From Neobacillus kokaensis (GTDB lineage Bacteria > Bacillota > Bacilli > Bacillales > Cytobacillaceae): a stretch of 64,000 bases of DNA. Below, piece by piece: positions 28,645 through 35,913 of this stretch. Both the position numbers and the translations under genes were made by a program. Every line of letters starts with the position of its first letter. Within the stretch, counting starts at the first letter, position 1. The stretch spans positions 127,190 through 191,189 of the forward strand of contig NZ_BNDS01000001.1 of assembly GCF_014656545.1 (NCBI RefSeq), in the 5' to 3' direction. The notes beneath the pieces are model-generated. The model was not told where the DNA came from and searched no databases. It saw only the letters and a list, made by a program, of their open reading frames with translations.

Positions 28645-29577
28645 ATGAACCTATCACTAGAAGACTACATTACAGAAATCGAAATCCAAAATTACAGCAA
28701 GGCAACCGTCAAGAATAAGAAAGCCATTCTATTACAGTTTGAAAGATGGCTGTGGGAATCTTTTCAGGTTGAACTAGAGGATGCCAGTACAAGACACATT
28801 AAACGGTACATTAAGTACCTCCTAGATAAAGAAATCAAAGCCAATACAATAAACACCAAATTAAAGACCTTGAATAACTTCTATAAGTTTTGTATCAAAG
28901 AAAAGATACTGAAAGACAACCCACTGGAAGACATTGAACTACTTAAGGAAGAAAAGGTAATGATTAAACCGTTTAGCATTGATGACATTCAGAAAATGAT
29001 TGACTTCTATTGTGGAAGTAACTTTATGGATGTTAGGAATAAAACTGTTTTGACCTGTTTATTTGAAACTGGAATACGTTCCGCAGAATTATCAGGAATT
29101 AAATTAGAGGATGTATTTGATGATGCTATCCTGATTAGGGGAAAGGGTAACAAACAAAGATTAGTGCCTGTAAGCCTTCATTTAAAGCGTCAGATTATCA
29201 AGTATAGAAGGGCAAGGGAAAAGTACCTAAAAGGAGAAGAATGCCCCTACCTGTTTGTCTGTACTCGTACCAAAGGTGGAGGATTAAAGAAGGATATTGA
29301 ATCAATCGGTAGAATGGGTCATGAAGCAGTTCTAAACGTTGTTAAACGGTCAGGGAAAGCCTGTGGGGTAGATGTAAAGCTTTTAGTACACTCATGTAGG
29401 AGAAGCTATGCACAAATCTCTCTAGGGCATACAGACCTTTATACGGTTAGTCGTTTACTAGGACATAACCATGTAGCGACAACCGAAAGATATATTCAAT
29501 CAATGGAAGATAAGACCGTACTAGAAAGAGGAAGGAACGCTTCACCGTTATCCACTCTTAGAAAGAAGTATTCATAA
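28645..29577 (+). CDS. int: Tyrosine recombinase/integrase (XerC-like)
   Basis: 310-residue tyrosine recombinase. An N-terminal SAM-like core-binding domain (about 1-95; SKATVKNKKAILLQFERWL) is followed by a catalytic domain with R in ETGIRSAELSG, K in GKGNKQRLVP, H-x-x-R in VHSCRRS, H in LLGHNH and the nucleophile Y in TTERYIQS; the whole R-K-H-R-H-Y set is present. It should catalyse integration at the 34-bp site in miaB, 125 bp to its left. The upstream RBS is weak (GGCGAGGG). A terminator follows. Confidence 0.93.
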   Translation: MNLSLEDYITEIEIQNYSKATVKNKKAILLQFERWLWESFQVELEDASTRHIKRYIKYLLDKEIKANTINTKLKTLNNFYKFCIKEKILKDNPLEDIELLKEEKVMIKPFSIDDIQKMIDFYCGSNFMDVRNKTVLTCLFETGIRSAELSGIKLEDVFDDAILIRGKGNKQRLVPVSLHLKRQIIKYRRAREKYLKGEECPYLFVCTRTKGGGLKKDIESIGRMGHEAVLNVVKRSGKACGVDVKLLVHSCRRSYAQISLGHTDLYTVSRLLGHNHVATTERYIQSMEDKTVLERGRNASPLSTLRKKYS

Positions 29578-29600
29578 TTAGAGAATATTCAATGATACAA

Positions 29601-29632
29601 GCCTACCTTTTATCGGTAGGTTCTTTTTTTAG
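29601..29632 (+). terminator. Terminator after the recombinase gene
   Basis: CCTACC and GGTAGG form a stem around TTTTATC, followed by TTCTTTTTTT. Confidence 0.8.
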
Positions 29633-29744
29633 AAAGGGGCAGGTTAGTTGTTTGTTTTCCACTACCAGGGCATGATTAGTTTGAATAAAGGAATAAATCT
29701 AAAAATGTTATGGAAAGATAAGGGAAAATGAAAGGAAAAAAGTA

Positions 29745-30263
29745 ATGAACAAACAATCCGATAATCAAGAAAAGTTACCTTCTAATCCATTTAACAAACT
29801 TATAAGACGTATTTGGTATGTCTTCCTAGCTATCGGTTCTATAGGATTGTTATTGCAAAACAAATTTGAGATAAAGGAAACTTTTTGGATTATCTCTGTA
29901 AGCACACTTTTCCTTGCTTTTTTTTGTGCCGTAATACTCTTTAACAAAAGCTTTCAATTCGCAGAACGTATTCTTTATACAATTGCTACAATAGTTTTAA
30001 TGTTTGTTTATCCTCATTGGTTAGATATTCCTGCTTATTTAACAAATAATTATAGAGTTGTCGAAGGTGTTCCGACTGAATTTGAGTACAGAAGTCCTTA
30101 CAAAGCTGGGAGATACCTACACGTTGAAATTAGTAATGTAGAACTTAAATTACCATCAAGCATTCCTAATATGGAATCAGATAACTGGTTTGTCATACAT
30201 TACCTTCCATATTCAAAGTTCATAATTGATTACAAAATTATATCAAAACAAGAAGGTAAGTAA
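29745..30263 (+). CDS. Membrane protein of unknown function
   Basis: 172 residues with about three transmembrane segments (about 24-42, 47-68, 76-94) and a C-terminal soluble domain of about 75 residues with no motif I recognise. RBS AAAGGAAAA before the ATG. It stands alone between the recombinase terminator and the 1.6-kb gene-free region. It could be cargo such as superinfection immunity or envelope modification, but nothing in the sequence decides this. Confidence 0.7.
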   Translation: MNKQSDNQEKLPSNPFNKLIRRIWYVFLAIGSIGLLLQNKFEIKETFWIISVSTLFLAFFCAVILFNKSFQFAERILYTIATIVLMFVYPHWLDIPAYLTNNYRVVEGVPTEFEYRSPYKAGRYLHVEISNVELKLPSSIPNMESDNWFVIHYLPYSKFIIDYKIISKQEGK

Positions 30264-30894
30264 TATTAAGCTAACGAATGTGATTATAAAATACGGGGCA
30301 GTTCCGTCAAGTTTGTTTTGAAAAAAAATAAAAATGGATGCCCCGATTTATTTTGATAAATGTATTAGATATTAATGCCCACCTGCCAAATATTGGTAAA
30401 ATTAAACATCCCCTCCCACCTACCATTTATATCCAAACTTGGTTAATCATACCTTAATGGGCAACAAATGGTTTTATTGTTTTAAAATGACAAACTATGT
30501 TAAATGGTATTGTATGGTAACAAAGACATGATATGACAATATGTAGGTATATGGATTAATTGGTGGTAGTTGGAAATAGGGGAATGAACCGTTATAAGTT
30601 GGTGTGATATGGTAACTAAGGTAGGGGATACCTTTATTTCCTGTTGGTGCAAATATCCAATGGATGTGGAATATATATCCTCTTATGGTAAGGGGTGGGG
30701 GTATAGCCATTGCTGTATGTACGGTTATAATTATACATATAAATGAATATCGCATTCAACCCTTCCATTAATAACCATACAGTATCCTCTAAATTAAAAA
30801 TAATCCTCTTTGGATTACCGCAAATATCAACCCACTTATTTCCATTTGGTATGTATATCTGATGTATGATAGTAACACTTCACCGCTATAAAAT

Positions 30895-31079
30895 CCCTAT
30901 TGACTTGGCGGTACATCTAGACAAATCCCTTTTACAAATAACCCCCTTGGTTGGAATAAATTCCCTATTGATAAAATTGGTTTTATGTGATTTTGTATCA
31001 ACCCTAAAATTACCATTGACATAAATATTTTTATGTGATTTGGTTTATTCCCAACAATTTACTATTGACATTTGTTTGG
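30895..31079 (+). repeat. Iteron-like short repeats
   Basis: CCCTATTGACTTGGC (30895), CCCTATTGATAAAATTGG (30963), ACCATTGACATAAAT (31012) and ACTATTGACATTTG (31060) recur at intervals of about 45-70 bp, two of them followed by TTTTATGTGATTT. They look like degenerate iterons or clustered promoter-like elements. Confidence 0.45.
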
Positions 31080-31221
31080 CGAAATGTTAACTAGGTTGGA
31101 CATAATTTGACCCACTTCATTCCGATAAACCTTGATATAAAGGGATTTCCAGCAAATGGTATGAAAAAGCAGCGGTGTAAAAGGTGGACAAAAAGTGTAC
31201 ATAATATCTTTTTTAATAAAA

Positions 31222-31285
31222 ACATATACCGTTAATTTATCCCCTTGTTATAAACCTTTATATTAATAAACTACATATACCGTTA
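31222..31285 (+). repeat. Two copies of TTAATAAA-N2-ACATATACCGTTA
   Basis: ACATATACCGTTA at 31222-31234 and 31273-31285 are identical, each preceded by TTAATAAA and two bases. Spacing is 51 bp, about five helical turns, suggesting protein binding on one face. Confidence 0.5.
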
Positions 31286-31569
31286 TAGATACTATGTAAC
31301 GATTTTAAATTCGACTGTAAGGAGAATTTAGTCTCTTATAATATTAACTTCTTTAAATATATTGAAGTGTTTTTAATATAACTGATTGCCTTCGGCAGTT
31401 TATTTCTTAATCAGTTATTTTCTTTCTATTATCAACTAAGTAATTAAACTTAATCACTATATTACTCCGTTATTCCAATCTAAATTAGAACGGTAAATTA
31501 GGCTTCTTTAAAAAAAGTTTTAAAAAAATTCCTCCCACTCTGATTTTTTTTCAAAAACTTTTCTCCGTA

Positions 31570-31802
31570 TGGGTGCAGATATAGGTACTTCACTTTATTA
31601 AGTAGTATAGAAAGTTTTTAATAAAAGTTTCCTTGATAGGGTTGCATATTATGGCACTCACTTTGTTAAGTAATTAGGAGGTTTTTTATACCTGCTAAAA
31701 ATTATTTCAAAAAGTTTTATCAGCATGGGTACAGATATGGGTGTTTCACTTTATTAGTAAGTAGGGGTGCATATCTTGGCACTCACCTCGTTAAGTAATT
31801 AG
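31570..31802 (+). repeat. Four degenerate ~36-bp repeats in alternating pairs
   Basis: Type A copies at 31570-31605 and 31726-31763 read GGGT(G/A)CAGATAT then CACTTTATTA with AGTAG; type B copies at 31638-31677 and 31764-31802 read GG(T)TGCATAT then GGCACTCAC and GTTAAGTAATTAG. All four share the G-TGCA-ATAT/CACT/TTAAGTA backbone. They lie directly upstream of the rightward gene block starting at 31859, so they may be an operator array or duplicated leader structures. Confidence 0.6.
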
Positions 31803-31858
31803 AAGATTCTTTTTTAGAACCAAACAAATTAAACACACAACCAAGGAGGAACAACATC

Positions 31859-32389
31859 ATGAAAAAATTTAATGCTACAGACAGCCAACTAAAGCGACTA
31901 ATCAAACTGGTAAATGAAAAGGTAGATAAGGAGATTGAAGGTATCAGGATTGGAAAGAATAAACCGTTTGATGCTGATAGCTTACAAGCCCACTTAATGA
32001 ATCATGGATTAAGAGAAGTGGAAAAGTTTAACCTTACAGATAAAAATATTTCCTTTGATGCTTGGATGAAAAAAGCCATTAATGGGGATTTCCTTAACTT
32101 TATCAATGTAAAGAAAAACCAAAAAGATAAATTTACTTCTTATGAAGGATTGCATGAAACTTGGGGAGATAGCTTTATAAGTCACTTGGAAACAGAAACA
32201 GGGGCTTCATTCACCAGTGAAATTAAACCGTTTGAAGGTGATTTCGTTGAAGATGTACTGGAAGACTTTGAAGCAGATTCTTTAGAAGAGGTTAAGGAGT
32301 ATCTTGAAGGATTAAATTTAGATTTACTGTCCGAAAAGACACAAGAAGAGTTAGAAACATTGTACGAAAGGATTTGCCAACATATTTAG
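31859..32389 (+). CDS. Element protein of unknown function
   Basis: 176-residue hydrophilic, Lys- and Glu-rich protein, predicted largely helical, with an acidic C-terminal third. No motif recognised. A strong RBS AAGGAGG precedes the ATG. It is the first gene of the rightward block behind the repeat array; PICI-type elements often place replication or regulatory genes here, but homology is not visible. Confidence 0.7.
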   Translation: MKKFNATDSQLKRLIKLVNEKVDKEIEGIRIGKNKPFDADSLQAHLMNHGLREVEKFNLTDKNISFDAWMKKAINGDFLNFINVKKNQKDKFTSYEGLHETWGDSFISHLETETGASFTSEIKPFEGDFVEDVLEDFEADSLEEVKEYLEGLNLDLLSEKTQEELETLYERICQHI

Positions 32390-32497
32390 GCTAAACCCTT
32401 TTAGACCGTTACGGTACACACCTAAAAAGCGGAGTAATAAGGTGAAGGGGAAACAAGATAACAAAAAATAATCATACTACAGGAGGTAGGTGTTAAC

Positions 32498-33121
32498 ATG
32501 AAACGTCACGAAAATCAATCCATTAAAATGCAAGAACAAACAGCAGAAAATGCAAGAAAGCTAGTAAATAACAAGGTAGCAAAAACAATCATGGAGATTA
32601 GCTTAAGTCGCTTTCCTTCCCTTGAGAAGTCTAATAGATTAACTGAGAAAAGCATAGAATCAACTTGCTACAATCATAATTACTACATGGAAGATGTGGA
32701 TGGAACGCTAATTAATATGGCTGATTTAATGATGCCTTCAATGTTAACACCTAAACCAGTAGTTAAGCAGGTAGTACCCAAACATATTGATAACAAAATA
32801 GAAAACTACTTCAAGGAATCCAAGAAACGTTATGCAAGATATTTCCAGTTAAAGCTTTACCTATCAGGTGGATTCACTTTGGAAGAGGTTGCCAATTATT
32901 ACAGTACAGAGGATTCAAGAGTATCCAAGAATATCAAACAAGCAAAACAGGAAATTATTGACCTACTAACAGAGGAAGAGTTATCCAAATGCTACTGGTG
33001 GCTAAAAGTGCCAAGACCAAAAGTTAAGGTTACCGAAACTTATGTTTTTCCAGTAGAGGTTAAGCCACAACCAAAACAAAAACACTGGTTAGACCATCTA
33101 TTCACAGCACCAACCAAATAA
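32498..33121 (+). CDS. Phage-type helix-turn-helix protein (sigma-70 region 4/ArpU-like)
   Basis: 207 residues. The region about 105-165 (YARYFQLKLYLSGGFTLEEV through SRVSKNIKQAKQEIIDLL) resembles the sigma region 4/ArpU-type HTH found in phage late-gene activators. The rest is unassigned and the C-terminus is Pro/Lys-rich. RBS AGGAGG. It probably regulates transcription of the element or of a helper phage; the assignment rests on the helix pattern and is tentative. Confidence 0.65.
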   Translation: MKRHENQSIKMQEQTAENARKLVNNKVAKTIMEISLSRFPSLEKSNRLTEKSIESTCYNHNYYMEDVDGTLINMADLMMPSMLTPKPVVKQVVPKHIDNKIENYFKESKKRYARYFQLKLYLSGGFTLEEVANYYSTEDSRVSKNIKQAKQEIIDLLTEEELSKCYWWLKVPRPKVKVTETYVFPVEVKPQPKQKHWLDHLFTAPTK

Positions 33122-33140
33122 GGAAGGGAGTTGATACGAA

Positions 33141-33364
33141 TTGGAAAAGACTTGTAAAAAGTGTTATGAAACCAAGCCGATACAAGGGGGATTCGTATCA
33201 GCTACACATGCCAATTGTAAAGAGTGTGTAAAAGCAGCTAGGCAGGAAAAAGACTGGAATACAGAGTTAAACAATCATTTACACCTTATTAAATCATTCT
33301 TGGAAAGGAACGGTATAGGGGTTAAGACCAAGCAATTAAGAGAATTGGAGGATAAGGTATCATG
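33141..33364 (+). CDS. Small zinc-ribbon-like protein
   Basis: 74 residues with CxxC in CKKCYETK (residues 4-7) and a second CxxC in NCKEC (about 27-30), a four-cysteine zinc-knuckle arrangement seen in phage HNH-associated and other small DNA-binding proteins. The remainder is helical. TTG start with a GGAAGGGAG RBS. Its stop overlaps the next tiny ORF (ATGA). Confidence 0.65.
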
Positions 33365-33433
33365 ATAGAACTTATTCAGTTTGTTCTAGGAAGTGGATTC
33401 ATCGTAATACTTTACAAGATTATCGAAGGTTAA
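33362..33433 (+). CDS. Possible 23-residue membrane peptide
   Basis: The ATGA overlap with the preceding zinc-ribbon gene opens a 23-codon frame encoding an almost wholly hydrophobic segment (LIQFVLGSGFIVILYKIIEG). GGAGG lies upstream inside the preceding gene. Its single-helix character and coupling resemble small holin-like or toxin-like peptides, but at this length chance cannot be excluded. Confidence 0.4.
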   Translation: MIELIQFVLGSGFIVILYKIIEG

Positions 33434-33618
33434 CCGCTTGACCTGAATACGTCATTAAACTGTTTCACTTTCTACAGCCTATCTTTAGTTGTCTATTACC
33501 TCCAATTAAAGGTAGGTTGAATGAAGGTGTGGAAAGCCTTCCGTAAAGGGTCATGGATTCAAGCCCTTTTCAAAACGACAAATGGTGGATTTGTCCTTCT
33601 AGTTTAATCTCTTTGTTT

Positions 33619-33667
33619 AAGGTGGGGTTTACTCTTGTGTGTAGGGGTTGCCCCACCGCCTTTTTAT
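33619..33667 (+). terminator. Terminator-like hairpin in the integrated element
   Basis: GGTGGGG and CCCCACC pair across about 25 bases, followed by GCCTTTTTATT. Confidence 0.6.
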
Positions 33668-33808
33668 TATGGTCACCGATACGGAAGACAAACTAACTCT
33701 CTTTGGTTGCAGGAGAAAGTTAAGAAGAAACAACGTAACAGACCACCGTTAAGCTACTGTAAGACCATCTAAGAACCTTACCCCTTATGACAGGATTGTG
33801 AGGGCTGA

Positions 33809-33846
33809 CCCCTATTCTCTTCGGAGGGTGGGGGAACTGTTTTTAT
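33809..33846 (+). terminator. UUCG-tetraloop hairpin with T tail
   Basis: CCCCTATTCTC and GAGGGTGGGGG form an 11-bp stem (with G-T pairs) closed by C(TTCG)G, followed by AACTGTTTTTA. It sits 24 bp before the GTG of the next gene and could terminate an upstream RNA. Confidence 0.6.
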
Positions 33847-33870
33847 AATCTAGAAAAGGAAGTGCAGTAA

Positions 33871-34062
33871 GTGAGTAAGTACAAAAACGCTAAGACATAT
33901 GAAAGAGTAATAAAACGGTCAAATATATTGGGTTTGCAGACAACTGTAATGTTTAGTGATGGAACAAAAGAGGTTACAGAAGATTTTACTAAATCATCTT
34001 GGAAACGGTTAAGGCAGTTAGGATTCAATCCAGTACCGAACAATAAAAGGGGGAGAAAATAA
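33871..34062 (+). CDS. Small basic protein of unknown function
   Basis: 63 residues, strongly basic (ends in KRGRK), GTG start with a GGAAGTG RBS. No motif recognised. It overlaps the next gene by one base (TAATG), so the two are probably co-translated. Confidence 0.6.
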   Translation: MSKYKNAKTYERVIKRSNILGLQTTVMFSDGTKEVTEDFTKSSWKRLRQLGFNPVPNNKRGRK

Positions 34063-34679
34063 TGGGAAAACAAGACTTTGTTAAACGTATGATGGAAAAG
34101 CAACTAGGGGAATTATTCGATAAGAAAAAGGCAGAAGTAAGAAACCTAGAAGGACAAAAGGCGATTCTTAGGGAAACGGTAGGAAATGTTATTGGTGGTA
34201 AATTTGAACATAGGGAATCAACTTTCTTCCATTCGGTAGATGGTACGCTTCTTAAGGTAAATACCGGGCAAGATTCTTCCGTATCAGTGGACATTGTACG
34301 GTCATTTGATTCACTGGACTATCAGGAACGCATAGCCCTTAAGAATCAGAATCCCCATGCTTACAAGCTATTACAAGCCGACCTTGTAGAAGTTAAAGGT
34401 ACAGCCAAGGTTAAAGAACTATTAATTAGTGACGGTGTTAAGTACCAAGAGTTTTTACACAAGATAGAAGCACCTGTAAAACCTGATTTAACAGGGCTAT
34501 CCATTGAAGAGAGTACAACCGTATTAAGGCAGTATGAAGCAGATAAGGCAAGCCTTGCAGAAAAGGTTAATGCCTATAATGCAGATGTTACAGCTTACAG
34601 GGATGGAACTATTAACCGTCAATTAAATGAACTGGATGACCAAATTAAAGAAATCAAACAGGAGATAGGGGAAGCTTAA
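34062..34679 (+). CDS. Coiled-coil protein of unknown function
   Basis: 205 residues with charged helical stretches at the N-terminus (about 1-45) and C-terminus (about 150-205) that look coiled-coil forming, and a central more mixed region. No family recognised. It overlaps the preceding gene by one base. It lies directly before the TerS-like gene and may be a structural, redirecting or capsid-interfering protein; this is a guess from position. Confidence 0.6.
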   Translation: MGKQDFVKRMMEKQLGELFDKKKAEVRNLEGQKAILRETVGNVIGGKFEHRESTFFHSVDGTLLKVNTGQDSSVSVDIVRSFDSLDYQERIALKNQNPHAYKLLQADLVEVKGTAKVKELLISDGVKYQEFLHKIEAPVKPDLTGLSIEESTTVLRQYEADKASLAEKVNAYNADVTAYRDGTINRQLNELDDQIKEIKQEIGEA

Positions 34680-34700
34680 GGGCTTCTCTTTTCTTTTTAT
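34671..34700 (+). terminator. Weak terminator-like hairpin before the TerS-like gene
   Basis: GAAGC pairs with GCTTC around TTAAGG, followed by TCTTTTCTTTTT. Confidence 0.45.
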
Positions 34701-34715
34701 TAAGGAGGTTAAACT

Positions 34716-35255
34716 ATGGAAAACAAATTAAAGAAACATGATACAAGAAACGGTAAATCCAAGCCTGATTATTTATCAGAATCACAGGAAGCTTTTTGTT
34801 ATGCCTATATTGCACATGGTCAGAATTTACAGAAGGCTATTGAAGAAGTGGGGATTAAATCACGAACAACAGGTTATAAGTATTTAGATAATCCACTGGT
34901 GCAAGAAAAGATAAAACAGATTCAGGAACTTCACATTAAACCGTTAGTAATACAAACTACTAAGAAACTGGAACTACTGACCAACATTGCAAAGGGAGAA
35001 GATTATAATTATTACCCTAACTTTAAAACGGGGGAAATAATCAAAGCCCCTGTTAATGCCAGTGACAAAATAAAGGCTATGGAACTAATGTCTAAAATAG
35101 ATGGAGACTTTGTTATTCGTCACCAAGTACAGGATGAAAGAACTGTCTTTGTTATTGGTGGGGAAAACCTAGAAGAAGGAAGAAAGCGTAAAATTATCAA
35201 TGCTGATATTTCCTTTTTAACCTCCAGTGATAATAATGAAGAAGGTGAAAAGTAA
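34716..35255 (+). CDS. terS: Phage terminase small subunit-like protein (TerS)
   Basis: 179 residues. The N-terminal HTH region (about 20-65; LSESQEAFCYAYIAHGQNLQKA, then GYKYLDNPLVQEKI) and the downstream ASDKIKAMELMSKIDGDF (about 110-128) follow the Terminase_2 small-subunit pattern. TerS selects DNA for packaging. No large subunit is encoded here; this is the hallmark of satellites that redirect a helper phage terminase to their own DNA. RBS AAGGAGG. It overlaps the next gene by one base. Confidence 0.75.
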   Translation: MENKLKKHDTRNGKSKPDYLSESQEAFCYAYIAHGQNLQKAIEEVGIKSRTTGYKYLDNPLVQEKIKQIQELHIKPLVIQTTKKLELLTNIAKGEDYNYYPNFKTGEIIKAPVNASDKIKAMELMSKIDGDFVIRHQVQDERTVFVIGGENLEEGRKRKIINADISFLTSSDNNEEGEK

Positions 35256-35590
35256 TGGCTTATAACAGTGGTTACAATTTCCCTAAAACGGTAGAGGATT
35301 ATGAAAAATACCGTCAAGATAGAGTATCAAATGAAATAGAAGTCTTTACCGTTTTCCCTAGTGGAGATTATTCCTTTGCAAAAGTTCCAAAAGAGAATAT
35401 TTCCAATGTATTTAAGAACTTAAAGGAAAAGCCTTCAATGGTAATAGAGGGGATACCGTACAAAGTTAGTCATTATACAGGATTAGGAACTAACATCTTT
35501 ACTAATAATGATTACATTTCGGTTTATCTTGAAGATATGGAAGGCAAGTCATACGAATTTATGTTTTTTCCAACGGAGGAAGAAGAATAA
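35255..35590 (+). CDS. Element protein of unknown function
   Basis: 111 residues, acidic, with a mixed alpha/beta pattern; no motif recognised. Starts within the stop of the TerS-like gene (TAATGG) and overlaps the next gene by one base, so the three are translationally coupled. Confidence 0.6.
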   Translation: MAYNSGYNFPKTVEDYEKYRQDRVSNEIEVFTVFPSGDYSFAKVPKENISNVFKNLKEKPSMVIEGIPYKVSHYTGLGTNIFTNNDYISVYLEDMEGKSYEFMFFPTEEEE

Positions 35591-35784
35591 TGTATAAAGT
35601 TGTTTTCTATAATGGGTACAAGGAATATCTTTGCTTCTTTATTGTGGATGATACAAGGGAAGCTTTAACCAAGTTTAAGAAAACAGGATTCTATAAGAAC
35701 CAAGGAACTTTTGCACAAGGCATTGTTTACCGTCAGGATTCTAATGGGGAACATGTGGTTAAAGAAGGCAGGATTTTAATATAG
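35590..35784 (+). CDS. Small element protein of unknown function
   Basis: 64 residues, beginning with aromatic residues (YKVVFYNGYKEYLCFF) and otherwise hydrophilic. Last gene of the coupled block; RBS GGAGG in the preceding gene. A G-T-rich hairpin with seven Ts follows. Confidence 0.6.
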   Translation: MYKVVFYNGYKEYLCFFIVDDTREALTKFKKTGFYKNQGTFAQGIVYRQDSNGEHVVKEGRILI

Positions 35785-35813
35785 GGGATTCCTTAACGGG
35801 GATTCCTTTTTTT
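35783..35813 (+). terminator. Terminator of the rightward element block
   Basis: AGGGGATTCC and GGGGATTCCT pair through several G-T pairs around TTAAC, followed by a T run. The stem is unusual because it is also a direct repeat. Confidence 0.55.
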
Positions 35814-35883
35814 ATGGCTAAAATGTTATAGCCGTCGAATCGTCGAAGACAATCGACCTAAAAGGGAGTGAGAAAAAGGGTTA

Positions 35884-35911
35884 TTAAAAAAGACTTCCCG
35901 CAGGAAGCCCC
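35884..35911 (-). terminator. Terminator of the SIR2/AbiH-like gene
   Basis: On the - strand GGCTTCC pairs with GGAAGTC (loop TGCG), followed by TTTTTTAATAA. It lies immediately after the leftward gene ending at 35914. Confidence 0.7.
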
Positions 35912-35913
35912 CC

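Larger units (their letters stand above)
30264..31858. other. 1.6-kb gene-free, repeat-rich region of the integrated element
   Basis: No ORF with a plausible RBS is found on either strand. It holds a hairpin CGGGGCA/TGCCCCG (30294-30345), four spaced copies of a CCCTATTGAC-like motif (30895, 30963, 31012, 31063), TTTTATGTGATTT twice (30980, 31029), a 23-bp near-repeat ending in ACATATACCGTTA (31222 and 31273), and four degenerate ~36-bp repeats (31570-31802) just before the next gene. Very AT-rich with clustered short repeats: a candidate replication origin and/or regulatory hub of the element. Confidence 0.55.
33434..33870 (+). ncRNA. Gene-free, hairpin-rich segment; possible structured RNA
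   Basis: 437 bp without a credible ORF, more GC-rich than the surrounding element. AAAGGG pairs with CCCTTT near 33546-33575; GGTGGGG pairs with CCCCACC followed by GCCTTTTTATT (33619-33667), a terminator; and a UUCG-capped hairpin lies at 33809-33834. A small RNA or processed leader is plausible; no known family was recognised. Confidence 0.4.

Noticed and set aside
30495-30755. 86-residue ORF on the - strand in the gene-free region of the element
   Set aside because: Low-complexity Pro/Ile/Tyr-rich translation, no RBS, and composition of non-coding repeats.
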